The notes under the pieces: generated by a model
Seen by the model: only the letters and a program-made list of their open reading frames with translations
Told to the model about the DNA's origin: nothing
The model's database searches: none
Shown: in pieces, positions 62,741 to 64,000 of the stretch
Numbering within the stretch: the first letter of the stretch is position 1
Layout of the letters: each line of letters opens with the position of its first letter
DNA from: Cymbidium sinense
Taxonomy: Eukaryota > Streptophyta > Magnoliopsida > Asparagales > Orchidaceae
Reading direction: 5' to 3'
Length of the DNA: 64,000 bases
NCBI GenBank assembly: GCA_021442155.1
Contig: CM038217.1
Coordinates: forward strand, 151,969,834 to 152,033,833
Program-made: the position numbers and the translations under genes

Positions 62741-62904
62741 TGTGAATGTGATGTCAAACAGACAAAATCATGGACCAACGCCAACCATCCAAAATAATGT
62801 CGTCATTAGATATTTAGTGATTGATCTTGAGATCGATTCACCTTATGAAAAGCATGTAGTGTCAGCTTTTGGGATGCAAAGATTAAAGCTAAGTGCTTTC
62901 AAGG

Positions 62905-64000
62905 TGGATAGTCCTCATAGGATTAGACAACAACTGAGGTAGTAGAGAGCATTTTCTTTCCCTTTGTCATTGGTTTGAGCCAACAAAGCACCAAGGGAGT
63001 CGTCTAATGTGGCTGTGTAGAGGAGCAATGGCTTGCCCGGGATAGGGGCTACTAGAACTAGCGGTGTCATCAGATATTGCTTGATGTCTTCAAAAGCATG
63101 CTGACACTTGTCATCCCATTTGAACTTGGCATCCTTTTGGCAATTGTTGAGAATGGTTGGCATCTTCTTGATAAGTTATATATGAAGCATCTTAGATATG
63201 CCAACCGCCTCTTGGAATGATCCGAGTTGAGTTAGAATTTTAGGGGTGGAATTTCTAAGATAGCTTGATCTTTTAATCAATTCCCTGTTGACAACAAACC
63301 CAAGAAATTTCAAAGCTACAATGCACACTTCGAGGTTCATATTGAGGTTGTATTATCTTAACCATTTGAAAACTACTCTCAAGTCAAAGAGGTGGTCTTC
63401 CTTTTCTTTGAATGAGATCATCGACATAGCATTCAACTTGATGATGAATGAGTTCATCAAAGATTCAAGGCATGGCCCGCTGGTATGTGGCACCGCATTT
63501 TAAGGCGAAAGGCATGACCTTATAATAATAGATTTCGACGGGTTTGAAAAGCGGTTTCTTTCATCCTGGGCCATCTTAATTTGGTTATAGCCGATGACCC
63601 ATCCATAAAGGAGAATATCATGAGATGAGGCAATGTCCACCATTAATTCTTGTATAGGAAGTGAAAATTCATCCTTAGGACATGACTTATTTAGATCCCT
63701 AAAATCAATGCATTTGTGAATTTGGCCATTTTTTTTCTTAACTGATGACGCTAGCCAACCAAGTAGGATATATTTCTTCCCTGATAAAGCCAGCATCAAT
63801 CAATTTCTTGATTTCAAAAGTGACCTATTATTCAATATCTAAGTGCATGCATTTAGGAGCTTGCTTTATAAGGTTAGCATTAGGTTTTATTATTAATTTA
63901 TGGATTTTTATGTTAGGGGATAGACTGGGCATCTCTTCATAACTCCATGCAAAGCAATCCTTATTCTCAACTAATAGCCTAACTAACTCACTAGTTTTTT
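62905..64000 (-). pseudogene. pol: Reverse transcriptase and first RNase H of element 2
   Basis: From the right edge: ENKDCFAWSYEEMPSLSP, HKLIIKPNAN, then a double stop in place of the residues after LDIE, EIKKLIDAGF (63,800), KKNGQIHKCIDFRDLNKSCP (63,720) and GYNQIKMA. The catalytic YVDD is kept at 63,428-63,417. The primer-grip and connection part is shifted and shortened near 63,300-63,180. RNase H begins with DAKFKWDDKCQHAFEDIKQY (63,135) and runs through VLVAPIPGKPLLLYT and LDDSLGALLAQTNDKGKENA to 62,915. Several frame breaks preclude an intact product. Confidence 0.8.

Larger units (their letters stand above)
57600..64000 (-). mobile_element. Ty3/gypsy LTR retrotransposon, Tat lineage, partial (element 2)
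   Basis: RT, RNase H, archaeal-type RNase H and integrase lie in this order on the - strand, followed by a repeat-rich 3' region and a polypurine tract. The 5' part (gag, protease) is outside the window to the right. It belongs to the same lineage as element 1 but is a clearly different subfamily by protein sequence and 3' region. If module R marks the LTR start, the 3' LTR would extend left into copy 4, possibly to 52,626. Confidence 0.75.

Overview
This window is repeat-dominated nuclear DNA of a flowering plant. It holds decayed Ty3/gypsy retrotransposons, a Mutator-like DNA transposon with a spliced plant-mobile-domain (PMD) gene, and many kilobases of AT-rich non-coding repeat. I see no intact cellular gene, rRNA, tRNA or CRISPR array. 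The species cannot be named from the sequence. The retroelement lineage (Tat type), long non-coding repeats and heavy decay suggest a large plant genome.

Layout: 1-14,590 is a degenerate Tat-lineage Ty3/gypsy element on the + strand. It shows the end of a 5' LTR, a primer binding site at 519, gag, protease, reverse transcriptase, two RNase H regions, integrase (stop at 9,779), a repeat-bearing 3' region, a long antisense PMD-type ORF (13,844 to 10,962), a polypurine tract at 14,033 and the start of the 3' LTR at 14,043. That LTR is interrupted near 14,590.

Most of 14,600-58,606 is copies of one non-coding repeat family of about 6-8 kb, in alternating orientation: copy 1 (-) 14,600-20,940, copy 2 (+) 36,690-44,408, copy 3 (-) 44,409-51,830, copy 4 (+) 52,626-58,606, plus a fragment at 21,450-22,650. 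All four full copies carry the same ordered modules: terminal module R (about 1 kb, or part of it), module A, a block dense in TTGACC/GGTCAA words, a GC-richer block, an AT-rich block, a tandem module in varying number, a short hairpin, and an end module T. The arrangement of R fits either long terminal inverted repeats or a very long retrotransposon LTR.

23,045-29,640 is a Mutator-like element. It has a partly duplicated 5' end, a mudrA-type transposase (24,252-26,885) with frameshifts, and a multi-exon PMD gene (27,035-29,236). 29,640-36,690 is AT-rich and largely unassigned, with a probable tRNA-derived SINE head, a long TA microsatellite and fragments of module R.

58,606-64,000 is a second Tat-lineage element on the - strand, cut by the window edge. 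From right to left it has reverse transcriptase, RNase H, archaeal-type RNase H, integrase (stop at 60,875), a long tandem-repeat 3' region and a polypurine tract at 58,611-58,632 that abuts module R of copy 4. All coding regions are broken by stops and frameshifts, so nothing here looks autonomously mobile today.
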